Assembly: GCA_035048815.1 (NCBI GenBank)
Contig: JAUCBN010000011.1
Location: 22,274,001-22,338,000, forward strand
Direction: 5' to 3'
Origin: Abelmoschus esculentus
Lineage: Eukaryota > Streptophyta > Magnoliopsida > Malvales > Malvaceae
Length of the DNA stretch: 64,000 bases
The notes under the pieces are model-generated. The model was not told the origin of the DNA. It saw only the letters and a list, made by a program, of their open reading frames with translations, and did no database searches. Each line of letters begins with the position of its first letter. Within the stretch, counting starts at the first letter, position 1. Both the position numbers and the translations under genes were made by a program. Below are positions 1 to 9,786 of this stretch, piece by piece.

Positions 1-568
1 AATAATATATAATTTTAAATGATATAAATTGATATTTTACTTTAGTTAGGACGTTGTTTGATAAATTAAAAATTAATTGTGAAAAATTAAGTGATGAGTT
101 TAAATTAAGTGGTCTCTGTAAAAAAGCGAATGATATTTATCCTATGATACTCGGATTCAATCATAATGTCTTGAAGGTGAGTGTGCATTATTGAAGGGTT
201 AAAGAATAAATATGAACAAATCAACAAATATTATCTTCTAATCACCGTTAGACTATTAAAAAATAAACATCGAATATAATTAAATTGCTAGATAAATGTA
301 TATTTTATAAGATAATATAGTTAAAAGAAATGAAACAAAAAAAAAACACATTAAAATATCATTTTTTTTATAAATAAAAGAGGTATTTCCATAGACCTTG
401 TTAAAAACAACCTAAATCTAAATGGAAAAAGAATATTGAAGAAGTATAAGATAGATAGGTGAGTATTAAGTGTAGTGTAGGAGTGTGAGTGTGTGGGGAC
501 AAGTGTAGCTTTGTGATGTGCTGCACCATGCACCCTCTTGTTGGTTAGGTAGAGTGAGCGTTAGAATT
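1..568. other. AT-rich sequence, no gene seen
   Basis: This is AT-rich DNA with no recognisable coding, RNA or terminal-repeat structure. Short open frames on the minus strand (about 60 codons near 350-530) have no family features and look like chance. Confidence 0.5.
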
Positions 569-716
569 TGTTAGTACCGTTACACTCAGTTTCTCAGAAC
601 TTAATCTTGTATAAATGCAGGTTCTCTCGAGAGAATATTAGGGTTAATCAATAAAATTAAACGAGAGTACGTATCTCTTTCTCCTTTTCTTCAATGGTGT
701 TTTTGAGATTGTTACA
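569..716 (+). repeat. Putative short 5' LTR of the decayed copia element
   Basis: The segment begins TGTTAGTACCG and ends GATTGTTACA, directly followed by a tRNA-Met-like primer binding site. It carries a TATA-like TATAAATG at about 611. No second copy exists in the window because the element is 3'-truncated, so the left boundary is uncertain; a TG at 539 is an alternative. Confidence 0.4.
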
Positions 717-728
717 TGGTATCCATTG
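717..728 (+). other. Primer binding site (initiator Met tRNA type)
   Basis: TGGTATCCATTG directly abuts the ACA end of the LTR. The first seven bases match the usual copia site TGGTATCAGAGC and the rest has decayed. Confidence 0.5.
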
Positions 729-1215
729 TTGTGAAAGATCCTGAGTATCGTTCGTTGCTTTGCTTCTCTGTGATGATTTCTCATGTATCCTCTTCTCTCA
801 TGGCTGATTTCTCGTTTCTTACCTTTCTTCATTTCTTCTTGCGTTAATCTTTATGTCTCACTCGAATTGTATTTTCACTGGTTTCAAGTTATGAGATTAA
901 GCTACCTATAAGACTGTTATGTCTAGGTTCTCTTTTAGTTTCAATGAAACTTGTTTCTCAGTTTGATTTGCTTCAATCTAAAGGTCATTAAGTTTTCAGG
1001 ATTATCCTTCTTGATCGCAAGCATGTTAACTCGTAATGACTCATTGGATACAGAGCTGGATTAGTGATTTGTGTGACATCTCCTTATGATCTTAGGTTGC
1101 GTTTTCTCTTAAATCTTTAGTTCAGTAGAGCATTTCAGTGAGTTTGTTCTATCGTGATCTTTGATTTTTGGAGTTAGTTTGTTTCATATCTCTGCCTATC
1201 AACTGTTTGTTAACA
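729..1215 (+). other. Untranslated leader of the decayed copia element
   Basis: This lies between the primer binding site and the first recognisable gag codons. It is T-rich with no open frame and no other structure seen. Confidence 0.4.
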
Positions 1216-2230
1216 TGTCTAATGGTGATTTGGTACATGCAAGTTCTGGTTCTGCTTCTAGTTCAGTTTCAACCATCTCTAATGTTTAGTAATTCAAAAA
1301 ATACCAAAACATGATGTGATTAAGATGTCTGATAGTACCTATATTCTCTAGAAGCATCAGGTAAACTTAATATTGGATGGCTATGGTTTGCTTAGCATCT
1401 CTGATGATACTGCTGCACCTAGTCAGTTTTTAGCAAATCAATCAGGTCAATCTGTCTCAAATCCAGAGTTTGTACGTTATCATCGGCAAGATAAATTACT
1501 TGCTTCATAGTTGGTATCTACTATTAGTACTGAGGTTCTCCCATCTTACTGGATATAACTCGAACAATTTGGAATACAATCACTTGTATGTTTGGAGCTG
1601 TTTCTACCACCCCAAACATCCTCTCTTAGACGTTGTTTACACACAGAAAAAAGTCACATTTGTCAGTCAATGAGTATCAAAGAGAATTTATGTTTTTGGA
1701 AAAGTTGACAAAAATGTTGTTGGATTGTGAGGCTCAACAACAATTGTTTCAACAAGATAGTCTACCTATACATGCTAATCTTGTTGTTCAACATAGTGAA
1801 GCTTCTAATATGGGTACACAGGAGTTTCATGATAACATTCCTTTTCAGAGCAAAACTTTTCAGTCCTCTTTTCAACAACAGTCAGAAACATATTCTAAAG
1901 GTCGAGGTGATAATTTCTATAAAGGTCGAGGTCGAGGTCGAGATCAGTATGGCTTCAACAGACCTCAGTGTCAGGTGTATAGACGTATGGGGCACACTGC
2001 TATAAAGTGCTATCACAGGTTTAATCGTGATTATCAAGGTTTTGCTGGCACCAATAGTACTTCTAAGGAACATAATTCCCAAGTGCAGACTAATAATCCT
2101 GGCTTAAGTAATCATGCTCAAGCTTATAACCACTTTGCTTGTTATGTGCGAATTTTCCTTATAATGTTCAACATCGTGTTCAACATGGAATTCATTTTTC
2201 ATCTCCATACCCTTCAGTATTAAGTCTTCA
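1216..2230 (+). pseudogene. Copia gag remnant with mutated zinc knuckle
   Basis: Gag coats the genomic RNA inside the particle. An ATG at 1216 starts a Ser-rich N-terminus that meets a stop within about 25 codons. Gag-like words then continue in shifting frames, with a DGYGL-like block near 1,375 and a LTGYNS-like block near 1,548. From 1633 one frame runs about 196 codons and holds a Gly/Arg-rich run (GRGRGRDQYG), then CQVYRRMGHTAIKCYHRF. This is the copia CX2CX4HX4C knuckle with the second Cys replaced by Tyr. Several frameshifts and stops make it non-functional. Confidence 0.65.
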
Positions 2231-2389
2231 GGAACACCAGGCCCTTATCATCAATCTAGAGGGAATCAAGGTTCTCAATTTGTAGGTCTATCTCCGTCTT
2301 CTTTTACTCATAATGGTCAAGGTTTCTCTTCACCAGCCAGCTTCCCTTCAGGCCTAGTAGTTTTTCCATTATCTTTTGTTGGCTTAGGA

Positions 2390-3297
2390 ACCAATACATC
2401 TCGGTGTCCAGACTCTGGAGCTTCACATCACATCACTTTTGATATGTCAAATCTTCAATTAGATATGGTTTACAATGGTAATAATTCTCTTTCAATGGAA
2501 AATGGAACAGGAATTGCAATTAAATATATTGAACAAGGGTATTTATTTATTGATGTGAAACCTTTAATTTTGACAAATTTGCTCCATTTTCCTGATATTA
2601 AAAGAAATTTATTGTTTGTTTCTTAATTGGTTCGAGACAATAATGTTTTGTTTGAATTTACTGCTACTGGATGTTGTGTAAAGAATGCCCAAGCCTAGAA
2701 GGTGTTAGTGGAAGGGATGCTCACTCTTGAAGGTCTATACCAACTTCTCCCCTCTACTAGTTTAAAGTTTTTTTCAGAATACACAGGGTGAATCGAATAA
2801 TGTTTCTAAGTCTGATGAGGTTCTTGATCTGTGGCACAAGCTTCTAGGGCACCCTCTGATTGTGTTCTTCAATCTTTGCTTAAGTTTTGTAGTATAGTTT
2901 CTCGTTTAAATAAAAAGTCACATGCATGTGTTGCGTGTTTACAAGGGAAAGCATATAAATTTCTCTTTCCAGATTCTTTGTCTGATTACATAGAACCCTT
3001 TAAACTTGGTTTTGATCTTTGGGGTCCAGCTCCAGTAAATTCAAATGATTGTTTTTACTATGTTTCTTTTATTGATGTATAAAGTAGGCACACCTGGTTG
3101 TATTTAGTTAAAAAAAATTGAAGTTGCTCAATGTTTCTCTAGTTTTTACAAACTAGTAGAAGTTCAATTTGGCAAGAAGATTAAAGCTCTACAAACAGAT
3201 GGAGGTACAAAGTATGTCTCACTTAAGAATTGATTGATTTTAAATAGGGTTCAACATCAAATTCTCTATCCATACACTTCAAAGCAGAATGCAAAAT
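2390..3297 (+). pseudogene. Copia pol remnant: protease, pre-integrase, start of integrase
   Basis: A DSGASHH motif near 2,411 is the copia aspartic protease active site, followed by HFPDIKRNLLFVS, the usual downstream block. Near 2,930 CVACLQGKAYKFLFP gives the Cys pair of the pre-integrase zinc-binding region. The FDLWGPAPV motif near 3,015 contains the first catalytic Asp of integrase. The second Asp region is recognisable near 3,197 (QTDGGTKY) and the text ends near HQILYPYTSKQN. At least four stops and two frame changes interrupt it. No reverse transcriptase follows. Confidence 0.7.
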
Positions 3298-3597
3298 GTA
3301 AGGCCCTACCCTAAACACAGAGTGGAATGTGGATAACTAAGGTAGATAGTCTAACTTAACTAGCAGAATAAAGACTTAGATAGATGCAAGTTAGTACAAA
3401 ACAGACCCAAGAAGCACCAGACTCCAAACAAACATGACAAGATTTCAAATTATCCATTTCCTTTTTTTTCATCTACTTACTTCAAGGTGGTTCTAAGGCT
3501 TTCGGGCTATTTAGGTCAAGCTTTAATCTCAAAATTTCAATTGTTCTCATGTGTTTTATGGATGATTATGAGTCTTGTTACACGTCTTTAAGCCATT
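3298..3597. other. Unassigned sequence between elements
   Basis: This lies between the broken copia pol and the target duplication of the Tekay-like element. I see no coding similarity. It may be degraded element tail or original host DNA. Confidence 0.4.
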
Positions 3598-3602
3598 TTA
3601 AC
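3598..3602. repeat. Target site duplication TTAAC (left)
   Basis: TTAAC here and at 22,254-22,258 flank the Tekay-like gypsy element exactly. This proves both outer boundaries and a single insertion event. Confidence 0.9.
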
Positions 3603-5677
3603 TGTAATAACCCAAAATTTAAGTCAAAATCCCCAAATTAAGAGTCAAAATCCCTAATCGAAACCTTAAAATTTGGGGATTAAAATTCTGAAAATAAGGG
3701 ACTAAATTAAGAATTTTGAAAACTTAAGGGCCAATTTGGAACAATTCAAATTTTGCAAACCCTTGAAGGGTAATTAGATCAATTTTTTCTTAGAAACGTT
3801 TTCTTCCTCTGATAACCGAAGAAATAATTGAGAGTTAAAGGTTTCTTTAATTCAAGGATTAAATATATGAATGATTGGATTTCCTCTCATCAAGCATAAT
3901 TGTTTGTATCGTTCTCTTGCCTCTGATTTTCCTGTTAACCTTACCTGGGAGTTTTCTTCGTCTTTGAATCGAAACTGAGGTAAGAAACTTTGAATTTTCC
4001 TCGTTTCTTCTTTGATTTATTATAAGTTTAATAGTATTTAGTTCGAATGGTTATTGGAATCGAATTTGGATCGAAACGAGGCTAAAAAGGGGGTTTTATG
4101 CGTTTTTAACCCTGTTTGGTTCGACGGAAAATTCTGGAAATTTTCCAGATTTTCCCGGAAAATCTGGAATTCCCAGATTTTCCCGAGAAACAAACAGGGT
4201 ATAAACTGGCCCAGGAAAACCAGGCCCAGACACGAACCGACCGGCCCAGACCGCCCAGCCCAGAACCGGTCCAAGCCTGAACCGACCAGACCCGAACCCG
4301 GACTCGAACCCGGATCCGACTGCAACCCGACCTGACCCGACCCGACCACCCGACCCGACCTGATCTCCGACCCGAACCCGACTCGGCTGACGTCATCGCT
4401 AACGTCATCGCTGACATCACTGCTGACGTCAGCGTTGACTGATGACGTCGCTACTGACGTCAGCGTTGACTAATGCTGACGTCAGCAGTTGACTTTTTTT
4501 GACCCGGGTCCACTCTATGTTTTTCGATGTCCTGAATCCAATGGCACTGTCCGTTTTTCGAAATTCGAACCCGAAGTATCGTTTTTGGGGGTTTTAAGTT
4601 CGATAAGTTGTTTGGAAATTTTCTGAAAAAGGTTCTGAATCAATTTTTGTTTGCTTCAAGTGACGAGGATTCCGACCCCGAGCAGATACCTCCTCCTCCT
4701 CCTGTACAAGGACCGATACATCCACATTCGGGACCTTCATGTGAGTACGAATTATTCTGTTTAGATTATTTTCGGTAATGTGGCATAGTAGAAAGTCTAA
4801 CTTGTTTCTGTAAATTGTAGACTCTACTCCTACTCAGCCTGGTGGTAGAGCCGAGTCCAGTAGACGTCAGGGTTGTCGTTGAGTCTTCTGATACAGGTGT
4901 GTTCTCTCCCGTTCATCCTGTAAATTTCTACTAATCTGTTTATTCAATTCTTGTTAAACCGTATAATCATGCATCATTCTGATTTATCATATCTGTTTCT
5001 GTTATCTGTCATGCTTGCCTCTTGTTAGATAATAAGACATGCATTCTGATTCTGTATCTGCATATATCATGGCATCTTGGATATTATCTGTGTACGGGGA
5101 AGTTAGTGATTTTATCACTTCTGTTCAGTGGCTCCACCTTCGGGTCGAGATACCACTTCTGTTGGTGTGATGGTGTTAGAGTGGTCTGGGACCAACTCTT
5201 CTGAGGTGTTCGGAGATGGGTGCATATCATGCATACTCTGTCTGTTCTGCATATTCTGTTCTGTTACTCCGTTATCTGTTCTAGAGACATACTAGGCTCC
5301 CCAACTTACACCCTCTCAGATTTCTGTTTCAGATCTTAATCTTAGGCTCGGTGCGGTACTTGGAGGTTCCTGATTTATATTCTGATTTACAGTATGTTTT
5401 ACAGTTTTCGGATTCCGGACTATTTTATATTTGAATAATATTTCTGTATATTGAACATTAAATGTTTATGGGTTTTTGTTACATTTATTGTTTATAAATT
5501 TATGGGTTGAACGTTATTTTTAAAATCTTAATTTTTATTATTATTTTAATTTATTAATTATTCAATAATTATCCGAATATTATATTTTTGGTAAAAACCC
5601 TATCGTGCGAAACAAGTTTTCAAGCCGTAAACCCTAACTTGTAATCTAAAAAATTAGGTTAAATTTTAGGGTTTACA
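3603..5677 (+). repeat. 5' LTR of the Tekay-like gypsy element
   Basis: It runs from TGTAATAACCC to GGGTTTACA and is repeated at 20,254-22,253. The copies differ by scattered substitutions plus indels, for example an extra partly duplicated AT/GC block near 4,160-4,190 in this copy. Internal structure conserved in both copies is: a CCGAC/CCCGAC-rich tract (about 4,220-4,380), a TGACGTCA cluster (4,388-4,484), and GT...AG boundaries that look like introns (3,980-4,660 and 4,741-4,820). Confidence 0.93.
4388..4494 (+). promoter_or_regulatory. Cluster of TGACGTCA (bZIP/as-1 type) and TTGAC (W-box) motifs in the LTR
   Basis: Perfect TGACGTCA occurs at 4,388, 4,424, 4,455 and 4,477, with one-base variants at 4,400, 4,412 and 4,443. 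TTGACT occurs at 4,435, 4,466 and 4,489. TGACGTCA is the palindromic core bound by TGA-class bZIP factors and TTGAC[CT] is the WRKY W-box core. A stress-responsive enhancer role is inferred. Confidence 0.6.
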
Positions 5678-5683
5678 TTTAGT

Positions 5684-5700
5684 GATATTAGAGCCCGGTT
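5684..5700 (+). other. Primer binding site of the Tekay-like element
   Basis: GATATTAGAGCCCGGTT lies six bases after the LTR end. It is a decayed match to the initiator-Met site TGGTATCAGAGCCAGGTT. Confidence 0.65.
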
Positions 5701-5877
5701 TAACACACGGACTGTGAAGTCCGAACTAATTTTTGATCCGAAAATATTTTGTCAAAGTATTTGAAAATCCGGAATTCTGTTTTGACTCGTATTTTGAAAA
5801 TTTCTGAATTATTTCGAATATTACTCCAAGTATCGACTCTAATAGGATTCTGTCTATCTTTCTGTAGATATTCTACT

Positions 5878-7170
5878 ATGCCACCGCGTCGAAGTACTCG
5901 TTTAGCGACCGGTAGAGGTCGTGGCCGAGGCCGTGGCCGAGGTCGATCTGTTGCATCCTCCAGTGATGTTCCGCCTCCTGTGGACCCGCCACAGGCTCAG
6001 AGTCTGACACAGAACCTAGGAGGAAAGGCTCAGCCCGAGATACAGACCGAGGCTCAGCAAACCGAGGTTGATCAGCCGGTCTAGAGTGAGGGACCATATG
6101 TACCTGGGGACCGTGAGACTGTCGGATTGGACTTAGTGACAGTATAGAGGGAATTACTCAGATTTCTACGACAGAATGAGGGTTCCAGAAAACCCATATC
6201 CACTGAACTTCTGGCAGCTGGGATGACTATGTTTGACGGCAAGACCGGTACTGACCCAACAGATGCAGAATACTGGCTGAAGAAACTTCAGTGTCTGTTT
6301 GTCGAGATGGAATACCCCTCTGACAGGAAATTGAGGGCAACGATATCATTGCTACAGGGAGAGGCCCTGAACTGGTGGGAGGTAGAAGAAAAGGTTACTG
6401 CTTCTGAGAGGATTAACTAGGAGTTCTTCAAACAGAGTTTTGAGGATCGGTATGTGGGCCCAGAGTATTTGGCTAAATACCGAGAGGACTTTCTGAATCT
6501 TTAACAAAATGATATGTCTGTCAAAGACTATGAGATTGAGTTTCTGAGATTACTTCAGTATGCCCCGGGTATTGTGACTACCGAGAAGTAAAAGTGTGAT
6601 CACTTTCTGAAATGACTCTGGATACCACTGAAGATTGCAGTTGCTACACATCATGATACGAAGTACAAGATGATCACTCGGCGTGCCAGGACAGTCGAGC
6701 GTAATGAGGTTCTGAGGGTTCAAATGGAATCCTAAGGTCAGGATAGAGGTAGACGACAACCCGCCTCATCTGCTCAGTACAGTCAGGGTTTTCAGTCCCG
6801 GAAGAGAGGCTGCGATGAGTATAAGCCATAGAGTTCGACACGGTCTAGACCTGCAATGTCAACTGTCCCTGCTGCTAGTGGAGCTGGATCCACTAGTACC
6901 CGAGCGGTACCTCAGTGTACCTTCTGTAAGAAATGGTACCCCGGAGAGTGTCATATGCAGAGTGGAGCCTGCTTCCGATGTGGATCTCTTGATCACCGTA
7001 TCCGAGACTGTCCAGTGGCACCACAGTCTAGTTACGCTCCAGGCCAGTCACAGGCTTCAGTTCAGACCCCAACAGGGGGAAGAGGACAGGGTAGACCCAT
7101 TGCATCTGGTATTGGTAGTAGAGGCAGACCCAGTCAGTTCAGAGGAGTAGCCAGATCGGGAGGATCTTAG
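5878..7170 (+). pseudogene. Gypsy gag with many in-frame stops
   Basis: ATG at 5878 opens MPPRRSTRLATGRGRGRGRG, a basic Gly/Arg-rich N-terminus usual for Tekay-type gag. The retrotransposon gag domain follows (FDGKTGTDPTDAEYWL, then LQGEALNWWE), then a SPWxF-like region. Near 6,920-7,020 is a cysteine cluster ending CFRCGSLDHRIRDCP, a CX2CX4HX4C zinc knuckle. Everything stays in one frame from 5878, but stops occur at 6082, about 6148, 6418, 6502, 6589, 6613, 6733, 6829 and 7168. Most are one transition away from Gln, Arg or Trp codons. It cannot make full-length gag. Confidence 0.85.
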
Positions 7171-7176
7171 TATGGC

Positions 7177-8542
7177 ATGGTATATGCTACGAGGAGACAA
7201 GAGGATCGGGATGAGCCAGAGGTCATTGCTGGTACATTTTCTGTACATACTATTCTTTTCTTCGCATTGTTAGATAATGGGTCAACACATTCCTATGTCT
7301 CTAGTTCTATAGCGGGGTATCTGAAAATTTCAGAGGAGGATACTGGTAGTTCCGTTTCAGTTTTTAGCCCTGTAGGCCACCAGATGGAGATTTCCAAAGT
7401 TTACAGAGATTGTCCCCTTGAGCTTCACGGGGAAATCTTTCTTGCAAATCTGATGAAATTACCATTTGTGGACTTCGATTTAATTCTGGGGATAGACTGG
7501 TTATCTACTCACCGAGTGACTCTGGACTGCGAACGTAAGAGGGCAATTCTGAGGACTTCTGATGGCCGAGAGGTAACTCTCATTAGAGAGCGTCGAGGTT
7601 ATCTGTCCAATCTGGTATTAGCTATGAAAGCTAAAAAGATGATCAAGAAGGGGTGTATAGTCTATCTTGCCTACATCCTTGACCGGAGGCAACCTGATTC
7701 TGGAATGGATAAGATCCGCGTGGTCTGTGAATTTCCAGATGTTTTTCCGGAAGAGCTATCGGGTGTACCCCCTAAGCGTGAGGAGGTGGAGTTCGGTATT
7801 GAGTTGTATCCTGGGACTACTCCTGTATCCATGCCACCTTATCGGATGGCTCCGAAAGAACTTAAGGAGCTTAAGATTCAGCTACAGGAACTTCTGGATA
7901 GAGGTTTCATACAACACAGCGTTTCACCGTGGGGAGCCCCTGTCCTGTTTGTTAAAAAGAAAGATGGCTCTTTGCGCTTATGTATTGATTACCGGAAGCT
8001 GAACAAGTTGACTGTCAAGAACAAGTACCTCCTTCCCCGCATTGATGATCTGTTCGATCAGTTTCGAGGAGCTTCGGTTTTCTCTAAGATAGACCTGAGA
8101 TCTGGTTATTATCAACTCAAGGTTAAGGATTCTGACGTGTCTAAGACAGCTTTCAGAACTCTTTATGGTCACTACGAGTTTCTGGTAATGCCCTTCAGTC
8201 TTACGAATACCCCTGCAGCATTCATGGACATGATGAATAGGGTGTTTCGACCCTATCTAGATCAGTTTGTAGTGGTTTTCATTGATGATATACTGGTCTA
8301 CTCCAAATCTGAGGATGAGCATGAGCAACATCTCCGTATTGTTCTACAGACTTTGAGGGAGAAACAACTGTATGCAAAGTTCAGTAAGTGCGAATTTTGG
8401 CTTTTAGAGGTGGTTTTTCTGGGACACGTGGTATCAGCTAAAGGTATTCAGGTTGATCCGAACAAGATCGAGGCTATTATGAGTTGGCAGCGGCCCAAGA
8501 ATGTAGCAGAGATCCGCAATTTTCTGGGACTAGCAGGTTATT
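7177..8542 (+). pseudogene. Gypsy pol, left part: protease and reverse transcriptase (interrupted)
   Basis: This continues the gag frame. The protease active site reads LLDNGSTHSYVS, an Asn where DSG is usual. The protease ends near FDLILGIDWLS. The RT domain starts near 7,810 (PVSMPPYRMAP), with GFIQHSVSPWGAPVLFVKKK, then LCIDYRKLNKLT, and the catalytic box FIDDILVYS near 8,279. The frame is open up to 8,542, where the SIRE-like copia element enters inside the conserved NFLGLAGYY block. The rest of pol resumes in frame at 18,178. Confidence 0.9.
8538..8542. repeat. Target site duplication of the nested copia (left), TTATT
   Basis: TTATT precedes the 5' LTR and ATATT (18,177-18,181) follows the 3' LTR, with four of five bases identical. 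Removing the insert and one copy restores the pol reading frame, which supports this boundary. Confidence 0.75.
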
Positions 8543-8689
8543 TGTAAAACTAAAATTGATTTTGATATAATAAATAAATGTAATGACTATTTTTGAAATA
8601 ATTTTCTGGTCCTTAAGTCAAAACTTGATCTCTAAGTCAAAACCAAGAACTTTAAAATATTCTTACAAGTCTTTTTTACACGAGAGTAT

Positions 8690-9115
8690 CGATACCATGA
8701 GGATAAGTATCGATACACCTGGGAATTTTCAAGGCTTGTTCTTGAGATCAAGAACAGGTATCGAAACGAGGTTTGATACCAAAATTTTCTGCCAACCCAT
8801 GTTTTGATACTGGTATCGAAACATCTTGGTTAATTTTCAAATTATTTTTTAATTTTTAAAATATGACTCCAGGCATCGATACAGGTATCGATACACCCTT
8901 AATCCCCAACGGCTAGTTTTTTATTCAAATAAGTCAACCGTTGGTGTTAGTTAATTTTTGAATGATGGTTAGCCTGTATCGAAACAAGGTTCGATACCGG
9001 GCATCACAGAAAGTTTTTGTATCGAAACAGGTATCGATACACCCCTATTAAATGCACAACGACTCTTTCTTTTCTTGGCTTGTTTCGAAACAGGTACCCC
9101 GTGTTTCGATACCAC
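8690..9115 (+). repeat. Array of GTATCGATAC / TTTCGATAC palindromic words
   Basis: About a dozen copies of a 10-bp word of the form G-T-(A/T)-TCGA-(T/A)-A-C occur, often as pairs about 12 bp apart, for example near 8,692/8,707, 8,872/8,885, 8,968 and 9,018/9,030. Several are perfect palindromes. The same array is in the 3' LTR (17,162-17,590). Function unknown. Confidence 0.7.
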
Positions 9116-9208
9116 CTGCTGCAGAGTGCATTTATGATGGAAAGATGAAGCTCCAACGTCCCTATTTACTTTCCCAACAACTTCAACGGTTAGAAATCAA
9201 TGAGAAGG

Positions 9209-9216
9209 TATAAAAA
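9209..9216 (+). promoter_or_regulatory. TATA-like box of the SIRE-like LTR
   Basis: TATAAAAA lies about 490 bp before the LTR end, after the palindrome array. It is the only good TATA match in the LTR. The same site is at 17,686 in the 3' LTR. Confidence 0.45.
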
Positions 9217-9701
9217 GAAGCATTTTCAAAAGCATATCAACAAGAAAGAACATCAAGCAACATTCAAGCTCAAAAATCCAACTCAAAGTACTTTATTGAA
9301 TACCTTGTCCTCCCAACTTGTACTTTTCTTTTTGATTTGTTGTAATTTAAGTTTGGGGAGAGTTTGCTTGTATCAAGGGCTATTATTTCTTGTGAGAAGA
9401 ATCCTTTTAGCCAACTTAACCTTTTGCAAACCTTGTGAGTGGTAAAATCAATTTTGGGTAGAAAATTGATTTGTTTGTAAAGGTTATCCCTTGAACCTAG
9501 AAAAAGGCTGAATTCAATAGTGAATTGCTTTCAAAATCATTAGTGGGAGCTAAGGTAGTGGAGTAGAGCTTGTTCGAAGCTTGAACCACTATAACTCTTG
9601 TGTTCTTAAATTTTTATTTTTCACCGAGTCTCTCCTACAATTTTTTATATCCAATTCACCCCCCCTCTTGGCCATTATCCAATACCGATCAACTCAACAA
9701 T

Positions 9702-9713
9702 TGGTATCAGAGC
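9702..9713 (+). other. Primer binding site of the SIRE-like copia
   Basis: TGGTATCAGAGC is a perfect 12-base match to the initiator-Met tRNA complement, two bases after the LTR. Confidence 0.9.
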
Positions 9714-9786
9714 TAGATATTTGAAGGGATTCACCTCCACCAAAGAAGATCCAAGGGTTGTTGATCATCTCCACAACAAAAATCAA

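Larger units (their letters stand above)
569..3297 (+). mobile_element. Decayed, 3'-truncated Ty1/copia retrotransposon
   Basis: The order is a short LTR-like end, a primer binding site, a broken gag with a zinc-knuckle remnant, a protease motif, a pre-integrase piece and the start of integrase. Similarity stops near 3,297, just after the integrase region where the conserved CPYTPQQNG-type block would lie. No reverse transcriptase, RNase H or 3' LTR follows. Many stops and frame changes show it is an old, inactive copy. The small LTR and gag style suggest a Retrofit/Ale-type lineage, which is an inference. Confidence 0.75.
8543..9699 (+). repeat. 5' LTR of the SIRE-like copia
   Basis: It runs from TGTAAAACTAAAATTG to AACTCAACA and is matched by 17,020-18,176 at identical length. 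It contains a TATA-like TATAAAAA at 9,209. Between about 8,690 and 9,115 it holds an array of GTATCGATAC-like words. Confidence 0.95.

Noticed and set aside
4054..4420. Overlapping open frames of 90-104 codons on both strands in the Tekay-like LTR
   Set aside because: They arise from the GC-rich CCGAC/CCCGAC repeat tract, which is open in several frames on both strands. The frames are not conserved between the two LTR copies.
8583..8807. Open frame of 74 codons inside the SIRE-like LTR (similar copy at 17,102)
   Set aside because: It lies in the LTR over the palindrome array; the two copies differ in length and there is no protein-like composition.
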